From NCBI GenBank assembly GCA_004799545.1, contig SSMU01000026.1, positions 1 to 64,000 of the forward strand: DNA of 64,000 bases. The letters are read 5' to 3'. Positions 9,172 to 20,030 of the stretch are shown in pieces. Origin of the DNA: Phenylobacterium sp. Lineage in GTDB: Bacteria; Pseudomonadota; Alphaproteobacteria; Caulobacterales; Caulobacteraceae. How positions within the stretch are numbered: position 1 is the stretch's first letter; every line of letters begins with the position of its first letter. The translations under genes were made by a program, and so were the position numbers. The notes under the pieces were generated by a model that searched no databases, was not told the origin of the DNA, and was given only the letters and a program-made list of their open reading frames with translations.

Positions 9172-9663
9172 ATGGCTAGCAGTCCCAAGGCCCCCGCCGA
9201 TCCCATCGACGCGCGCCTGGTGCGCAAACTGGCCGACATCCTCACCGACACCGGGCTGTCGGAGATCGAGGTCGAGCACGGCGGGCTGAAGATCCGGGTG
9301 GCCAAGCAGCTGACCGCCGCGCCCGTCCAGTACGCGGTTTCAGCCCCTGCCGCCGCCGCGGCGGCTTCGGCGGCGGGCCCTGCTGCGGCTGCAGCGCCGG
9401 CGGCGGCGCCGGCCGCGCCCGTCCACGCCGGCGAGGTGATCAAGTCGCCGATGGTCGGCACCATCTATATGCAGGCCCAGCCGGACTCGCCGCCGTTCAT
9501 CAAGGTCGGCGACACGGTGGCCGCCGGCCAGACCCTGATGATCGTCGAGGCGATGAAGACCATGAACCCGATCCCGGCGCCCAAGGGCGGCAAGATCGTG
9601 GAGATCCTGGTGGAGGACGCCCAGCCCGTGGAGTTCGGCGAGCCGCTCGTGGTCATCGAGTAG
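9172..9663 (+). CDS. accB: Acetyl-CoA carboxylase biotin carboxyl carrier protein
   Basis: Carries the biotin of acetyl-CoA carboxylase, the first committed step of fatty acid synthesis. The 163-residue protein has an N-terminal helical region ([20 protein letters not shown]), an Ala/Pro-rich flexible linker at about 57-84 and a biotinyl domain with EAMKTMN, so biotin is expected on K129. Start at 9172 ([10 protein letters not shown]); the gene sits 29 bp after aroQ and 4 bp before accC, indicating one operon. Confidence 0.97.
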   Translation: MASSPKAPADPIDARLVRKLADILTDTGLSEIEVEHGGLKIRVAKQLTAAPVQYAVSAPAAAAAASAAGPAAAAAPAAAPAAPVHAGEVIKSPMVGTIYMQAQPDSPPFIKVGDTVAAGQTLMIVEAMKTMNPIPAPKGGKIVEILVEDAQPVEFGEPLVVIE

Positions 9664-9667
9664 CCCC

Positions 9668-11011
<1,344 letters not shown>

Positions 11012-11014
<3 letters not shown>

Positions 11015-11063
11015 AGCGCGTCAGGCGAAGGTGGATACCGGCTTCGCCGCCCGACGCGCTCTA
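11012..11063. repeat. Inverted repeat at the accC 3' end (REP-like, possible terminator)
   Basis: Outer arms TAGAGCGCGTC (11012-11022) and GACGCGCTCTA (11053-11063) are perfect complements. An inner pair GGCGAAG/CTTCGCC (11024-11030 and 11042-11048) would extend the hairpin. The left arm contains the accC stop codon. There is no T-run, so Rho-independent termination is uncertain. Confidence 0.7.
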
Positions 11064-11075
11064 AACTATTGAGGA

Positions 11076-11127
11076 TAGACCCTTCTTATCCGGTTCAGGT
11101 GAATCCACCTCAACCGGGAAGGGTCTA
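11076..11127. repeat. Nested inverted repeat (REP-like), accC-aat gap
   Basis: Arms TAGACCCTTC (11076-11085) and GAAGGGTCTA (11118-11127) enclose CCGGTT/AACCGG and then AGGTG/CACCT around a central GAATCC. The layout resembles the two hairpins at 22757-22870, suggesting one dispersed family. The aat start lies 23 bp further on. Confidence 0.65.
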
Positions 11128-11150
11128 GAGCTTCGGTGTAATCTTCGGCC

Positions 11151-11810
11151 ATGGAGACCTTCTCCGCCCGCGATCTGCTGGCCTGCTACGCCCGCGGCGT
11201 CTTCCCAATGGCGGACGCGCGGGAGGACGGCCGCGTCTTCCTGATCGACCCCGAGCGGCGGGGCGTGATCCCGCTGGAGGCGTTCCACGTGCCGCGGCGG
11301 CTGGCGCGGACCGTGCGCGCCGAACCCTATGAGATCCGCATCGACACGGCCTTCCACGAAGTGGTGCTGGCCTGCGCGGCCGCCGCGCCGGACCGGCCGG
11401 AGACCTGGATCAACCGGCCGATCGAGGGGCTCTACCTGAAACTGCACGACATGGGGTTCGCCCACAGCCTCGAGTGCTGGCAGGACGGCGCGCTGGTCGG
11501 CGGCCTCTACGGCGTGGCGCTGAAGGGCGCCTTCTTCGGCGAGAGCATGTTCTCCCGCGCCCGCGACGCCTCCAAGGTGGCGCTGGTCCACCTGGTGGCG
11601 CGGCTGGTCTCAGGGGGTTTCCGCCTGCTCGACACCCAGTTCATGACCGAGCACCTGGCGCAGTTCGGCACGGAGGAGATCGGCCGGGCCGACTACCACC
11701 AGCGGCTGGCCGCGGCGCTGGCCGTCGAGGCCGAGTTTCAGCGGGCGGGGGCGGGCGCGGCCGCTGACGGCGGCGTCGCCGTCCTGCAGGCGATCAGCCA
11801 GGCGTCGTAG
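11151..11810 (+). CDS. aat: Leucyl/phenylalanyl-tRNA--protein transferase
   Basis: Adds Leu or Phe to N-terminal Arg/Lys of proteins, marking them for ClpS/ClpAP degradation (N-degron pathway). The 219-residue protein has the family pattern [10 protein letters not shown] near the start, [55 protein letters not shown] and [15 protein letters not shown]. Its 3' end overlaps the convergent DUF2155 gene by 73 bp, so the two transcripts are partly antisense. Confidence 0.96.
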   Translation: METFSARDLLACYARGVFPMADAREDGRVFLIDPERRGVIPLEAFHVPRRLARTVRAEPYEIRIDTAFHEVVLACAAAAPDRPETWINRPIEGLYLKLHDMGFAHSLECWQDGALVGGLYGVALKGAFFGESMFSRARDASKVALVHLVARLVSGGFRLLDTQFMTEHLAQFGTEEIGRADYHQRLAAALAVEAEFQRAGAGAAADGGVAVLQAISQAS

Positions 11811-12379
11811 ACCGGATGCTCCAGCGGGTTGAGGCCTGGCGAGGAGGCGTACATCCAGCCCTTGAAGGCCTGCCTGGGCGGCAGCACCGGATGGCCCAGC
11901 TCGGCGCGCGGCTGGGAGAGCACTTCCACATAGGCGATGGAGTCCTCGGTCGGTTCGTCCGGCGCGGTGTGCTCGCAGGCCCTGACGGTGAAGATCAGCG
12001 TTTTATAGCGGACCGGCCGGCCCACCTGGGCCTCGAAGCGCAGGGTCTCGGCGGTCACCTTGTCCAGCGCCTGGATGACGGCGATGTCGTAGCGGGGGCG
12101 CCGCTGCGGGGTCTCCGGCGCCTTGGCCTGGGCGGCTTCGGCCGGGGTCGGCGGCGCCGGCGTCACTTCCTTCTCGCTGATCGGCGGCACGACGGCCGGC
12201 TGCGGGGTCCCGACGTTGGCGGGCGGCGCCTCCTCCGAGGCGGCGGGCGGGGTCGGGGCGGCGGGCGGAGCCTGCGGGACCGGCGGCGACGGTGGGCTGG
12301 CGGGCTGGGCGGCGACCACGCCGGCCGCGGCCAGGACCATCAGGGATGTCAGCAGGACGATGCGGGGACGGCGGACCAT
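11738..12379 (-). CDS. DUF2155 domain-containing exported protein
   Basis: A 213-residue protein of unknown function, found mainly in Alphaproteobacteria. N-terminal signal peptide ([19 protein letters not shown]), then a Pro/Ala-rich linker to about residue 90, then the DUF2155 domain ([57 protein letters not shown]). In this family the domain often has paired cysteines; here C134 and one near the end (LIACRT) are seen. It begins six bases after the NDUFA12-like gene, so the two are co-transcribed; its 3' end overlaps aat. Confidence 0.85.
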   Translation of the reverse strand: MVRRPRIVLLTSLMVLAAAGVVAAQPASPPSPPVPQAPPAAPTPPAASEEAPPANVGTPQPAVVPPISEKEVTPAPPTPAEAAQAKAPETPQRRPRYDIAVIQALDKVTAETLRFEAQVGRPVRYKTLIFTVRACEHTAPDEPTEDSIAYVEVLSQPRAELGHPVLPPRQAFKGWMYASSPGLNPLEHPVYDAWLIACRTATPPSAAAPAPAR

Positions 12380-12385
12380 GCGCGC

Positions 12386-12790
12386 TTACTCGGGCGTCCA
12401 GGCCTCGTAGTCGCCGGTGGCGCGCTGGCGCTCGCCGCCGCGGCCGATGGCGCCCTGCGGCTTGTAGGCGTGGATGGTGCCGGTGAGGTTCGGCAGATGG
12501 TCCTTCTCCCACGACCGGCGCAGCAGCGGCGTCGTGGTCGGCGGGTCGACGAAGGTGTGGTGCAGCCAGCCGTGCCAGTCGGGCGACACCTTGGAGGCCT
12601 CGGCGTAGCCGTTGAAGATCACCCAGCGGCGCTTGTGGCCGTCGTAGCTGTCGCGCGTGTCCTTGGCCTCGAAGTAGCGGTTGCCGGTCTCGTCGCGGCC
12701 GATGAACACGCCGCGCTTGAGGATGGTGAAGCGGATGCCGAGCGTGGCGCCGTTCCACCAGGTGAAGAGGCTCTTCAGGAAGCTGATCAC
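12386..12790 (-). CDS. NADH:ubiquinone oxidoreductase subunit, NDUFA12 family
   Basis: Accessory protein of respiratory Complex I related to mitochondrial NDUFA12 (B17.2), typical of Alphaproteobacteria. About 134 residues from a GTG start at 12790 (ISFLKSLFTWWNGATLG). Family features: GVFIGRDETGNRYFEAKDT, RRWVIFNGYAEASKVSPDW and GWLHHTFVDPPT. The frame stays open further upstream, but that sequence is not family-like. It is followed closely by the DUF2155 gene on the same strand, a pairing common in this group. Confidence 0.9.
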   Translation of the reverse strand: MISFLKSLFTWWNGATLGIRFTILKRGVFIGRDETGNRYFEAKDTRDSYDGHKRRWVIFNGYAEASKVSPDWHGWLHHTFVDPPTTTPLLRRSWEKDHLPNLTGTIHAYKPQGAIGRGGERQRATGDYEAWTPE

Positions 12791-12965
12791 AGAGGCTCGC
12801 GGGGTTCGGGAAGGGGCGGTTGCGGGCGGACTATAGGCGGGGGTCCCGGCAGCGTCCAGCCGAAGGCCTGCGGCAAGATGTTGGGGATGAACCGGTCTGC
12901 GACCGCAACATCTATTGCTCCGTGAGCTTTCCGCCGCCAACCTGCCCAGCGAGGGAGTCGCGCTC

Positions 12966-15437
12966 ATGGGCGGGCATGCGCCGGGAACGGCGGTCGAAGG
13001 ACGCATCCTGGAGCTGGCCGGCCGGCTGGTCGAGGTCGAGGCCCCGGCGCACTGGACCGCGGCCCAGGTGGAGGCCTGGCTCGACTGGGCCGACGGCGAG
13101 ACCGATCTCGCCCGCGCCATCGCCGATCATGTGGAGGACCTCACCGTCAAAGCGCAGGCCAAGGGCCTGCTGAAGGACGTCCGCGCCCGCACCCTGTTCC
13201 GCGACGAGCTCACCGAGGCCCTGCTGGCCGGCCGGATCGCGCTCGGCCGCGGGCCGGCCTCCGGCGCCGCGCCGCAGGTGCTGGCGGCCGGCGATCCGGC
13301 GCTCGCCGGCGCACTCGAGGCGCTCTGCGCGATCCATCGCGGCCGCGAATCCGCCCGCCTGGCCGGCGCGGCGCTGGCCGGCCGGCTACAGGCGGTGATG
13401 GAGGCCGTCCTGCGCTGCGAGGGCGCCGCCGACGCCTGCGCCGACCCGCAGCAGAACCCCACCCTGGCCCGGGCGGCCGATGCGGCGCGCGCGGCCGGCG
13501 CCTCCGACCCGATGATCCTGGAGGCCATGCTGCTGGCCCGCGCCGGCGAGACCGCCTGGACCGCCGCCGAGCTGGCGGCGCCTTCCGGAGAGCTGCAGCT
13601 GGTGATCGGCGGCGATGCTGGGCCGGAGGTCGCCCGCGCGGCCTGGCTGACCGGCGCGGTCGCCGTCGCCCCCGACCTTGCGACCGCCCAGGCGATCGCC
13701 TCCGGGGCTGCGAGCCCGCGGGCCGCCGTCAACCTGATGGCCTTCTGGGCCGACGAGACCTTCGACATCGAGGCCTTCGAGGCCGCCATCGCCCTGGCAG
13801 CCAAGGCCCTGGTCGCGGCAGATGAGGGCCCGGCGGCGCTCGGCCTGGCGGGCCTCGGCGACTGGCTGGTCAGCCATGGGCTGGACTATGCCGGCCCCGC
13901 GGCCCGCGAGACCGCCGCCGAGCTCTACCGCGCCGCCGCCGGCGCCGCCGTGCACGCGGGCCTGTTCGAAGGTGGCGTGGCGCTGTTCACCGATCCCGAA
14001 CTGGAGCTGCGGCTGGGCGCCTCGGGCGTCGCGGGCGAGCCCTGGCGCGGACCGGTCGTGCTGGCGGAGGGCCTGGACGGCGCGCCGCTACGCGCCCTCT
14101 CGGACGCCGCCCAGCGGGGCCTAGCCGCGGTCGGCGGCGACCGTCAGGCGGCGCACCGGCGGCTGCTGGGCCACGGCGATCTCGCCGACGCGCCCGGCAT
14201 CGGCCGCGCCGCCCTGATCGCCCGCGGCTTCACCGACCACGAGGTGGCCGCCGTCGAGGCCGCCCTGATCGAGGCCGCGCGGCTCAGCGACGCCTTCCGC
14301 CCGGCGGTGATCGGCGACGGCTTCGTGCGCGACGTGCTGGGCGCCTCGGCCGCCCAGCTGGCCGATCCCGACCTCGACGTCCTGGGCCTGGCCGGCTTCA
14401 CCCGCGAGGCGACAGCCGAGGCCGAGGCCCATGCGCTCGGCCATCCGGGCCTGTCAGACGCCCCCTTCCTGGACGCCGACCAGCAGGCGGCGTTCCGCAC
14501 CGAGGCCGAGCTGGGCGCCGCGCCGCGTCTCGCCATGCTGCGGGCGATCGGCCCGGCCCTCGCCGTCCCGCCGCTCGCCGAGGTCCGCCTGGCCTGGCGC
14601 GCCACGCCCGCCGAGGTCGCGGCCATCCTCGCCGACGCCGGGGTGGCCGTGCGTGTCCGCCGCGAGGATGCGCCCGCCGACGCGGTGCTGGAGATCCCGA
14701 CCCTCACCGAGGCGCGGACGCCCCGCGAGGCCATCCCGGTCACCGAGGAGCGGATCATCGAGCGGGTGGTGGAGCGCGAGCGGACCCGCCGCAAGCTGCC
14801 CGACCGTCGCAAGGGCTACATCCAGAAGGCCGCGGTGGGCGGCCACAAGGTCTATCTGCACACCGGCGAGTACGACGACGGCGAGCTGGGCGAGGTGTTC
14901 CTCGACATGCACAAGGAAGGCGCCGCCTTCCGCTCGCTGATGAACAACTTCGCCATCGCGGTCTCCATCGGCCTGCAGTACGGCGTGCCGCTGGACGAGT
15001 TCGTCGACGCCTTCGTGTTCACCCGGTTCGAGCCGGCGGGTCCGGTGACCGGCAACGACTCGGTGAAGTCGGCGACCTCGATCCTCGACTACATCTTCCG
15101 CGAGCTCGGCATCTCCTACCTGGGCCGCCATGACCTGGCGAACATCGACGAGAACGCGCTGAACGCCGACGGCCTGGGCGAGGGCGAGGGCCCGAGCTCG
15201 ACGGCGGAAGAGCTGCCGGCTTCGCGGTTCATTTCACGGGGCTTTTCGCGCGGCGCGGCGCCCGACAACCTGGTCTTCCTGCCGATGGCCCATCGCGCGG
15301 CGGGCGCTGGCGCGCTGGGCGCGGCCGACGTCTGCGCGGCCTGCGGCGACGTGGCCGTGGTGCGCAAGGGAGCCTCGCTGATCTGCGAGACCTGCGGCGC
15401 GCGGGCCGGTCGGCTTACAGAGGATCAAGGCGGCTAA
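12966..15437 (+). CDS. NrdJ-like TSCPD-domain protein with degenerate ribonucleotide reductase core
   Basis: An 823-residue protein (ATG at 12966, GAGGGAG site 8 bp before it; a TTG at 12915 would add 17 residues). The C-terminus is closely like alphaproteobacterial B12-dependent ribonucleotide reductase Nrd[61 protein letters not shown] and [18 protein letters not shown], then two CxxC pairs (CAAC, CETC). The middle also follows NrdJ in order: [70 protein letters not shown]. But motifs I expect in active NrdJ (NPCSEY, CNLASLNL, FDCANPCG) are absent: the third site reads [12 protein letters not shown]. The protein is also about 400 residues shorter than NrdJ. It is probably an inactive paralogue, with a role that cannot be read from sequence. 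Confidence 0.8.
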   Translation: MGGHAPGTAVEGRILELAGRLVEVEAPAHWTAAQVEAWLDWADGETDLARAIADHVEDLTVKAQAKGLLKDVRARTLFRDELTEALLAGRIALGRGPASGAAPQVLAAGDPALAGALEALCAIHRGRESARLAGAALAGRLQAVMEAVLRCEGAADACADPQQNPTLARAADAARAAGASDPMILEAMLLARAGETAWTAAELAAPSGELQLVIGGDAGPEVARAAWLTGAVAVAPDLATAQAIASGAASPRAAVNLMAFWADETFDIEAFEAAIALAAKALVAADEGPAALGLAGLGDWLVSHGLDYAGPAARETAAELYRAAAGAAVHAGLFEGGVALFTDPELELRLGASGVAGEPWRGPVVLAEGLDGAPLRALSDAAQRGLAAVGGDRQAAHRRLLGHGDLADAPGIGRAALIARGFTDHEVAAVEAALIEAARLSDAFRPAVIGDGFVRDVLGASAAQLADPDLDVLGLAGFTREATAEAEAHALGHPGLSDAPFLDADQQAAFRTEAELGAAPRLAMLRAIGPALAVPPLAEVRLAWRATPAEVAAILADAGVAVRVRREDAPADAVLEIPTLTEARTPREAIPVTEERIIERVVERERTRRKLPDRRKGYIQKAAVGGHKVYLHTGEYDDGELGEVFLDMHKEGAAFRSLMNNFAIAVSIGLQYGVPLDEFVDAFVFTRFEPAGPVTGNDSVKSATSILDYIFRELGISYLGRHDLANIDENALNADGLGEGEGPSSTAEELPASRFISRGFSRGAAPDNLVFLPMAHRAAGAGALGAADVCAACGDVAVVRKGASLICETCGARAGRLTEDQGG

Positions 15438-15525
15438 TCCCCCAACAATTACCGCGAATTAAGTGGCGCCTCACCGGGGGTCGGCGCACAGGGATGGAGA
15501 ACTCCAGAGGTTGCCGTCCATTCCA

Positions 15526-16416
15526 ATGCGTCGTCTGATCCACACCCTTCTCGCCCTCACTGCCCTGGCGGCGGCCGCGCCGGCTGTGGCCTATGCCGGC
15601 GACAAGGAAATCCCCCGCCTGACCACCTTCGGCGGCTCCTGCCCGCGGTGCGAACTGTCGGGACGGCGCCTGCGCGGCGCCCAGTTCGTCGGCGCCAACT
15701 TCCAGGGCGCGTCCTTCGTCGGATCCGACCTGCGCGAGTCGCACGTGATGGCGTCCAACTTCTCCGACGCCAACATGAGCCACGTCGACCTGACCGATTC
15801 ACAGCTGGTCGGCGCCATCTTCAAGGGCACGAACCTCACCAAGGCGCGCCTGCGCGACGCCCAGGCCAGCGGCGGCACCTTCACCAACGCCAACCTGGCG
15901 GGCGCGGACCTCAGCGACACCGCCGCCCAGGGCGCCATCTTCACCGACGCGACGATGGGGAACGCCACCCTGCGCGACACCGACCTCACCGGCGCTCAGC
16001 TGCGGCGGGTGACGGCCCGCGGCGCCGACTTCACCGAGGCCACCCTGCGCGGCGCCAGCCTGTCAGACGGTCATTTCGAACACGCCTCGTTCCGCGACGC
16101 CGTGCTCGACGCCGCCCAGCTGTCCGGCGCCAACTTCGACGGGGCGGACTTCACGGAGGCCAGCCTGCGCCACGTCCAGTTCGGCTCCGCCGACCTGTCG
16201 CGCGCCAAGGGTCTGACCCAGGACCAGCTCGACGACGCCTGCGGCGACTCCCGCACGCGCCTGCCGCCCGGCCTGGTGGCTCGCTGCTCGGGCGTGCGGA
16301 TCAGCTACCACGGCCACGTGGTCATCCCGCCGCCGCCGGCCCCTCCGGCGCCGCCCGCGCCCCCGGCCCCGCCAGCCCCGGCCCGTTACCTCGTCGACAT
16401 CGAGCGCAGCTACTGA
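15526..16416 (+). CDS. Exported pentapeptide-repeat protein
   Basis: A 296-residue protein with signal peptide (start at 15526; IHTLLALTALAAAAPAVAYA), then CPRCELSG and about 35 pentapeptide repeats of A(D/N)LxX type from about residue 45 to 225 (for example GANFQGASFVGSDLRESHVM), which should fold as a right-handed quadrilateral beta-helix. The C-terminus has TQDQLDDACGDSRTRLPPGL, seen in many pentapeptide proteins, then a Pro/Ala-rich tail. Binding partner and function unknown. Convergent with aspS, only 15 bp away across a hairpin. Confidence 0.85.
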   Translation: MRRLIHTLLALTALAAAAPAVAYAGDKEIPRLTTFGGSCPRCELSGRRLRGAQFVGANFQGASFVGSDLRESHVMASNFSDANMSHVDLTDSQLVGAIFKGTNLTKARLRDAQASGGTFTNANLAGADLSDTAAQGAIFTDATMGNATLRDTDLTGAQLRRVTARGADFTEATLRGASLSDGHFEHASFRDAVLDAAQLSGANFDGADFTEASLRHVQFGSADLSRAKGLTQDQLDDACGDSRTRLPPGLVARCSGVRISYHGHVVIPPPPAPPAPPAPPAPPAPARYLVDIERSY

Positions 16417-16438
16417 AGCTAGGCCTCGGGCCTAGACC
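16416..16438. terminator. Hairpin between convergent pentapeptide gene and aspS
   Basis: CTAGGCC (16419-16425) and GGCCTAG (16429-16435) form a seven-base-pair stem with a TCG loop. It occupies the gap of two convergent genes and includes the aspS stop codon, so it could end transcription from both sides. There is only a weak T-run on either strand. Confidence 0.5.
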
Positions 16439-18210
16439 TTGATCGGCGGCGCCAGGCGGATATGCAGCTCTTTCAGCTGCTTATCCTGAACATCTGAGGG
16501 CGCGTTCATCATCAGGTCCTGCCCCTGCTGGTTCAGCGGGAAGGCGATGACCTCGCGGATGGCGGTCTCGCCGGCCAGCAGCATGACGATCCGGTCGATG
16601 CCGGGGGCCAGGCCGCCGTGCGGCGGCGCCCCGTGGCGGAAGGCGTTCAGCATGCCGCCGAACTGCTCCTCGACCACGTTCGGCCCATAGCCGGCGATCT
16701 CGAAGGCCTTCAGCATGATCTCCGGCAGGTGGTTCCGGATCGCGCCGGAGCACAGCTCATAGCCGTTGCAGACGATGTCGTACTGGTAGGCGAGGATGTC
16801 CAAGGGATCCTTGGTGGTCAGCGCCTCCAGCTCGCCCTGCGGCATGGAGAACGGGTTGTGCGAGAAGTCGACGTGGTTGGTCTCCTCGTTCATCTCGAAC
16901 ATCGGGAAGTCGACGATCCAGACGAATTCGAAGCGGTCCTCGTCGATGAGCTTCAGGTCGGTCCCGACCTTGGTCCGCGCGGACCCGGCGAACTTGTAGA
17001 AGGCCTTGGGATCGCCCGCGACGAAGAAGGCCGCGTCGCCCTGCCCCATCCCGATCTGGCCCATCAGCGCCTCGGTCCCTTCCGGGCCGAGGTTCTTGGC
17101 GATCGGGCCGCCCCAGCCGCCCTGGTCCTCGCTCCAGAAGATGTAGCCCAGGCCCGGCTGGCCCTCGCCCTGCGCCCAGGAATTCATCCGGTCGCAGAAG
17201 GCGCGTGAGCCGCCCTTGGGCGCGGGGATCGCCCAGACGGCGTTCTTCTTGTCTTCGAGGATGCGGGCGAACAGCCCAAATCCGCCGCCGCGGAACCGTT
17301 CGGAGACGTCGGCCATCTGGATCGGATTGCGCAGGTCGGGTTTGTCGGTGCCGTACTTGGCGATGCTCTCGCGGTAGGCGATGCGCGGGAACGGATAGGG
17401 CGTCACCGGCTTGCCGTCGGCGAACTCCTCGAACACGCCGTGCATGACGGGCTCGATGGCGGCGAACACGTCCTCTTGGGTGACAAAGCTCATCTCGACG
17501 TCGAGCTGGTAGAATTCCAGCGACCGGTCGGCGCGCAGGTCCTCGTCACGGAAACAGGGCGCGATCTGGAAATAACGGTCGAAGCCGGAGACCATCAGCA
17601 GCTGCTTGAACTGCTGCGGCGCCTGCGGCAGGGCGTAGAACTTGCCGGCGTGCAGCCGCGACGGCACCAGGAAGTCGCGCGCGCCCTCCGGCGAGGACGC
17701 CGTCAGGATCGGCGTCTGGAACTCCAGGAAGCCCTGGCCGATCATCCGGTTGCGGATCGACTGGATCACCTTCGAGCGCAGCACGATGTTTCGGTGCAGG
17801 GTCTCGCGGCGAAGGTCGAGGTGGCGGTTCTTCAGCCGGATGTCTTCCGGATAGTCCGGCTCGCCAAACACCGGCAGCGGCAGCTCGGCGGCTTCCGACA
17901 GCACGGCCAGGTCGCGCACCCGGACCTCGATCTCGCCGGTCGGCAGGTTGGGGTTGGCGGTCTCCGGCGAGCGGGCCACCACCTCGCCGTCGATACGGAT
18001 CACGCTCTCGGCGCGCAGGTGCTCGACCACGGCGAAGCCGGGGCTGCCCGGGTGCAGCACCAGCTGGGTCAGGCCATAGTGGTCGCGCAGGTCGACGAAG
18101 ATCAGCCCGCCATGATCGCGCTTGCGGTGGATCCAGCCCGAAAGCCGTACGGTCTGGCCGGTGTCGGCGGCGCGAAGCGCGCCGCAGGTGTGGGTGCGGT
18201 AGGCGTGCAT
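16432..18210 (-). CDS. aspS: Aspartyl-tRNA synthetase (bacterial type)
   Basis: Class IIb synthetase, about 592 residues, charging tRNA-Asp (and in many organisms lacking AsnRS also tRNA-Asn). Start at 18210 ([13 protein letters not shown]) by match to the family. The anticodon-binding OB fold ([20 protein letters not shown]) comes first. Catalytic motif 2 is [20 protein letters not shown], the bacterial GAD insertion lies in the middle, and motif 3 is [13 protein letters not shown] near the C-terminus. Full length and intact. Confidence 0.98.
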   Translation of the reverse strand: MHAYRTHTCGALRAADTGQTVRLSGWIHRKRDHGGLIFVDLRDHYGLTQLVLHPGSPGFAVVEHLRAESVIRIDGEVVARSPETANPNLPTGEIEVRVRDLAVLSEAAELPLPVFGEPDYPEDIRLKNRHLDLRRETLHRNIVLRSKVIQSIRNRMIGQGFLEFQTPILTASSPEGARDFLVPSRLHAGKFYALPQAPQQFKQLLMVSGFDRYFQIAPCFRDEDLRADRSLEFYQLDVEMSFVTQEDVFAAIEPVMHGVFEEFADGKPVTPYPFPRIAYRESIAKYGTDKPDLRNPIQMADVSERFRGGGFGLFARILEDKKNAVWAIPAPKGGSRAFCDRMNSWAQGEGQPGLGYIFWSEDQGGWGGPIAKNLGPEGTEALMGQIGMGQGDAAFFVAGDPKAFYKFAGSARTKVGTDLKLIDEDRFEFVWIVDFPMFEMNEETNHVDFSHNPFSMPQGELEALTTKDPLDILAYQYDIVCNGYELCSGAIRNHLPEIMLKAFEIAGYGPNVVEEQFGGMLNAFRHGAPPHGGLAPGIDRIVMLLAGETAIREVIAFPLNQQGQDLMMNAPSDVQDKQLKELHIRLAPPIKV

Positions 18211-18281
18211 TTCTTCTGGGAAATTGGGTGATTTACGAGGCGCGGAAGGGCGCATGTAGGGGGCGGAAAGTCAAGGCGCGC

Positions 18282-18426
18282 TTCCCTCCCCTTGAGGGGA
18301 GGGTGGCGCGAGCGAAGCGAGAGCCGGGTGAGGAGGTGTGGGCCAAAACTCCGAGGTCGGCGCCCAACCCACACGTCCCTACCCTGGCCGCTGACGCGGC
18401 CTGTCCCTCCCCTCCAGGGGAGGGAA
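18282..18426. repeat. 145-bp dispersed repeat, copy 1 (hairpin ends)
   Basis: Terminal arms TTCCCTCCCC (18282-18291) and GGGGAGGGAA (18417-18426) are complementary. Each end is also its own hairpin (CCCTCCCC-TTGA-GGGGAGGG left; same stem with TCCA loop right). The interior has GCCGGGTGAGG and AACTCCGAGGTCGG. A second copy with the same order lies at 45292-45433. The right end is one base from the stop codon of the serine hydrolase gene; aspS starts 72 bp past the left end. Confidence 0.8.
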
Positions 18427-18427
18427 A

Positions 18428-19768
18428 CTACCGCTCCGGATGCAGCAGCGCCTGGTAGGTCAGGGTCCGCGCCATGGTCCCCAGATCGTCGCCGCCGCTG
18501 CCGCCCAGCCGCTGGATCATGCCCACCATGAACAGGTCGTTGGTCGGATCGATCCAGAACCAGGTTCCGGCCGCCCCGCCCCAGCTCATGGTGTTCTTGC
18601 CCTCCAGAGTGCCGGCCGCGCGCGGGTCCTTCACCACCATGAAGTCCAAGCCGAAGCCCACCGCCTCGTTGAAGCGGACGACGCTGGTGCCGTTGGAGTT
18701 CACCAGCACGCTCCTGGGGATGACGTTGGTGTCCATCAGCTCGATGGAGGCGGGCGACAGCACGCGCACGCCGTCCAGCACCCCGCCGTTCAGGATCATC
18801 TGGCAGAAGCGGGCGTAGTCCATGGTGGTGGAGAGCAGGCCGCCGCCGCCCGATTCCATGGCCGGCGGCTTGGTGTAGTCGGGCGCCTTGCCGCCGAAGA
18901 GGTCCTTCACGTCGGCCATCTTCTTGGTGTCGGGATCGGTCTGGTAGAGGGCCGCCAGGCGCCGCGCCTTCTCAGGACCCGTGTAGAACCCCGTGTCGTT
19001 CATCTTCAGCGGCGCGAACACCCGGTCATGCAGGAACTGGCCGAACGTCTCCCCGGACAGCTTCTCGACGATGTAACCCTGGATGTCGACGGCGGAGGAA
19101 TAGGACCAATCCGTGCCCGGCTGGTACATCAACGGGATGGTCGCGGTCCGCTCGATCATCTCGTGCAGGCCGCTCGCGCCCAGCACCTTCTTCTCGCGGT
19201 AGAGCTTGTCCACCGGGTGCTTGTCGCCGAGCCCGTACCCGAAGCCGGCAGTGTGGCTCATGATCTCCCGCATGGTCGGCGGACGCTTCATGTCCTCGAC
19301 CTCGGTGATCTTGCCGTCGGCGTCGGCCTTGACCATCACCTTGAGGTTCTTGAACTCCGGCACGTAGCGGGTCACCGGGTCGTCGAGCCGCCACTTGCCC
19401 TCCTCGAACAGGATCATCATCGCCACGCCGGTCAGCGGCTTGGACATCGAATAGATGCGGAAGATCTCGTCCTTCGGCATGGGCTGGCCGGTGGCGAGGC
19501 TGGTCTTGCCGTAGGTCTTGAACGCCACGACCTTGCCGTGCCGCGCCAACAGGGTCGTCATGCCGGCCACCCGGCCCTGGGCCACGACGCCCGCCATATA
19601 GTCGTCGAGCCGCTTCAGCCGTGCGGAGTCGAAGCCCACCGCCTCCGGCGCCACGGTCTGGCTGAGCGCCGGGGCCGCAGGCTTGGCGGCGGGCGCCGCT
19701 ACGGCCAGCGGCGCGGCGAACAGCGCGGCCGCGGCCAGGGCCGTGGCGAGATAGGTTCGGCAAGTCAT
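18428..19768 (-). CDS. Exported serine hydrolase (class C beta-lactamase/esterase fold)
   Basis: A 446-residue protein with signal peptide (YLATALAAAALFAAPLAVAA). The SxxK motif is SMSK at residues 107-110, in the family context FRIYSMSKPLTGVAMMILFE. The tyrosine motif is probably in DWSYSSAVDIQGYIVEKLSG, and the C-terminus has GGAAGTWFWIDP, as in EstB-like esterases. The family includes beta-lactamases, D-aminopeptidases and esterases; the FxIYSMSKP context favours an esterase. Substrate unknown. The 145-bp repeat abuts its stop. Confidence 0.85.
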   Translation of the reverse strand: MTCRTYLATALAAAALFAAPLAVAAPAAKPAAPALSQTVAPEAVGFDSARLKRLDDYMAGVVAQGRVAGMTTLLARHGKVVAFKTYGKTSLATGQPMPKDEIFRIYSMSKPLTGVAMMILFEEGKWRLDDPVTRYVPEFKNLKVMVKADADGKITEVEDMKRPPTMREIMSHTAGFGYGLGDKHPVDKLYREKKVLGASGLHEMIERTATIPLMYQPGTDWSYSSAVDIQGYIVEKLSGETFGQFLHDRVFAPLKMNDTGFYTGPEKARRLAALYQTDPDTKKMADVKDLFGGKAPDYTKPPAMESGGGGLLSTTMDYARFCQMILNGGVLDGVRVLSPASIELMDTNVIPRSVLVNSNGTSVVRFNEAVGFGLDFMVVKDPRAAGTLEGKNTMSWGGAAGTWFWIDPTNDLFMVGMIQRLGGSGGDDLGTMARTLTYQALLHPER

Positions 19769-20030
19769 GGAACGTCCCCTCTTTTGAGGAGGACCTTAGG
19801 CCGTCCGCGCGCCGGCGCAAATTGCCGGCGCGTTACGAACTGACACGGTTTGTCATACAGCCGCTCGAATGTGGCGGAACGACGCAGTTCTTGTAACGGT
19901 TGCGCCTCGAACCGCTCGACCGGGGAAATCGCAACGCACAGTAGCGATGTTACCGAAACCTCACGGCGCAAGGTCAGGGGTCTCAGGGCGTGTCGTCCGC
20001 CTGACCGGAGCGTTACCGGGAGGGCGTGCC

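Noticed and set aside
12901..12920. Possible NrdR box (CAACATCTATTG) before the NrdJ-like gene, with an 8-bp inverted repeat at 12876-12913
   Set aside because: The core has two extra bases compared with the usual box and stands alone; NrdR boxes normally come in pairs. The inverted repeat is real but too loose to assign.
13822..14124. Additional frames inside the NrdJ-like gene
   Set aside because: They are Arg/Pro-rich shadows; none carries a ribosome site or a recognisable motif.
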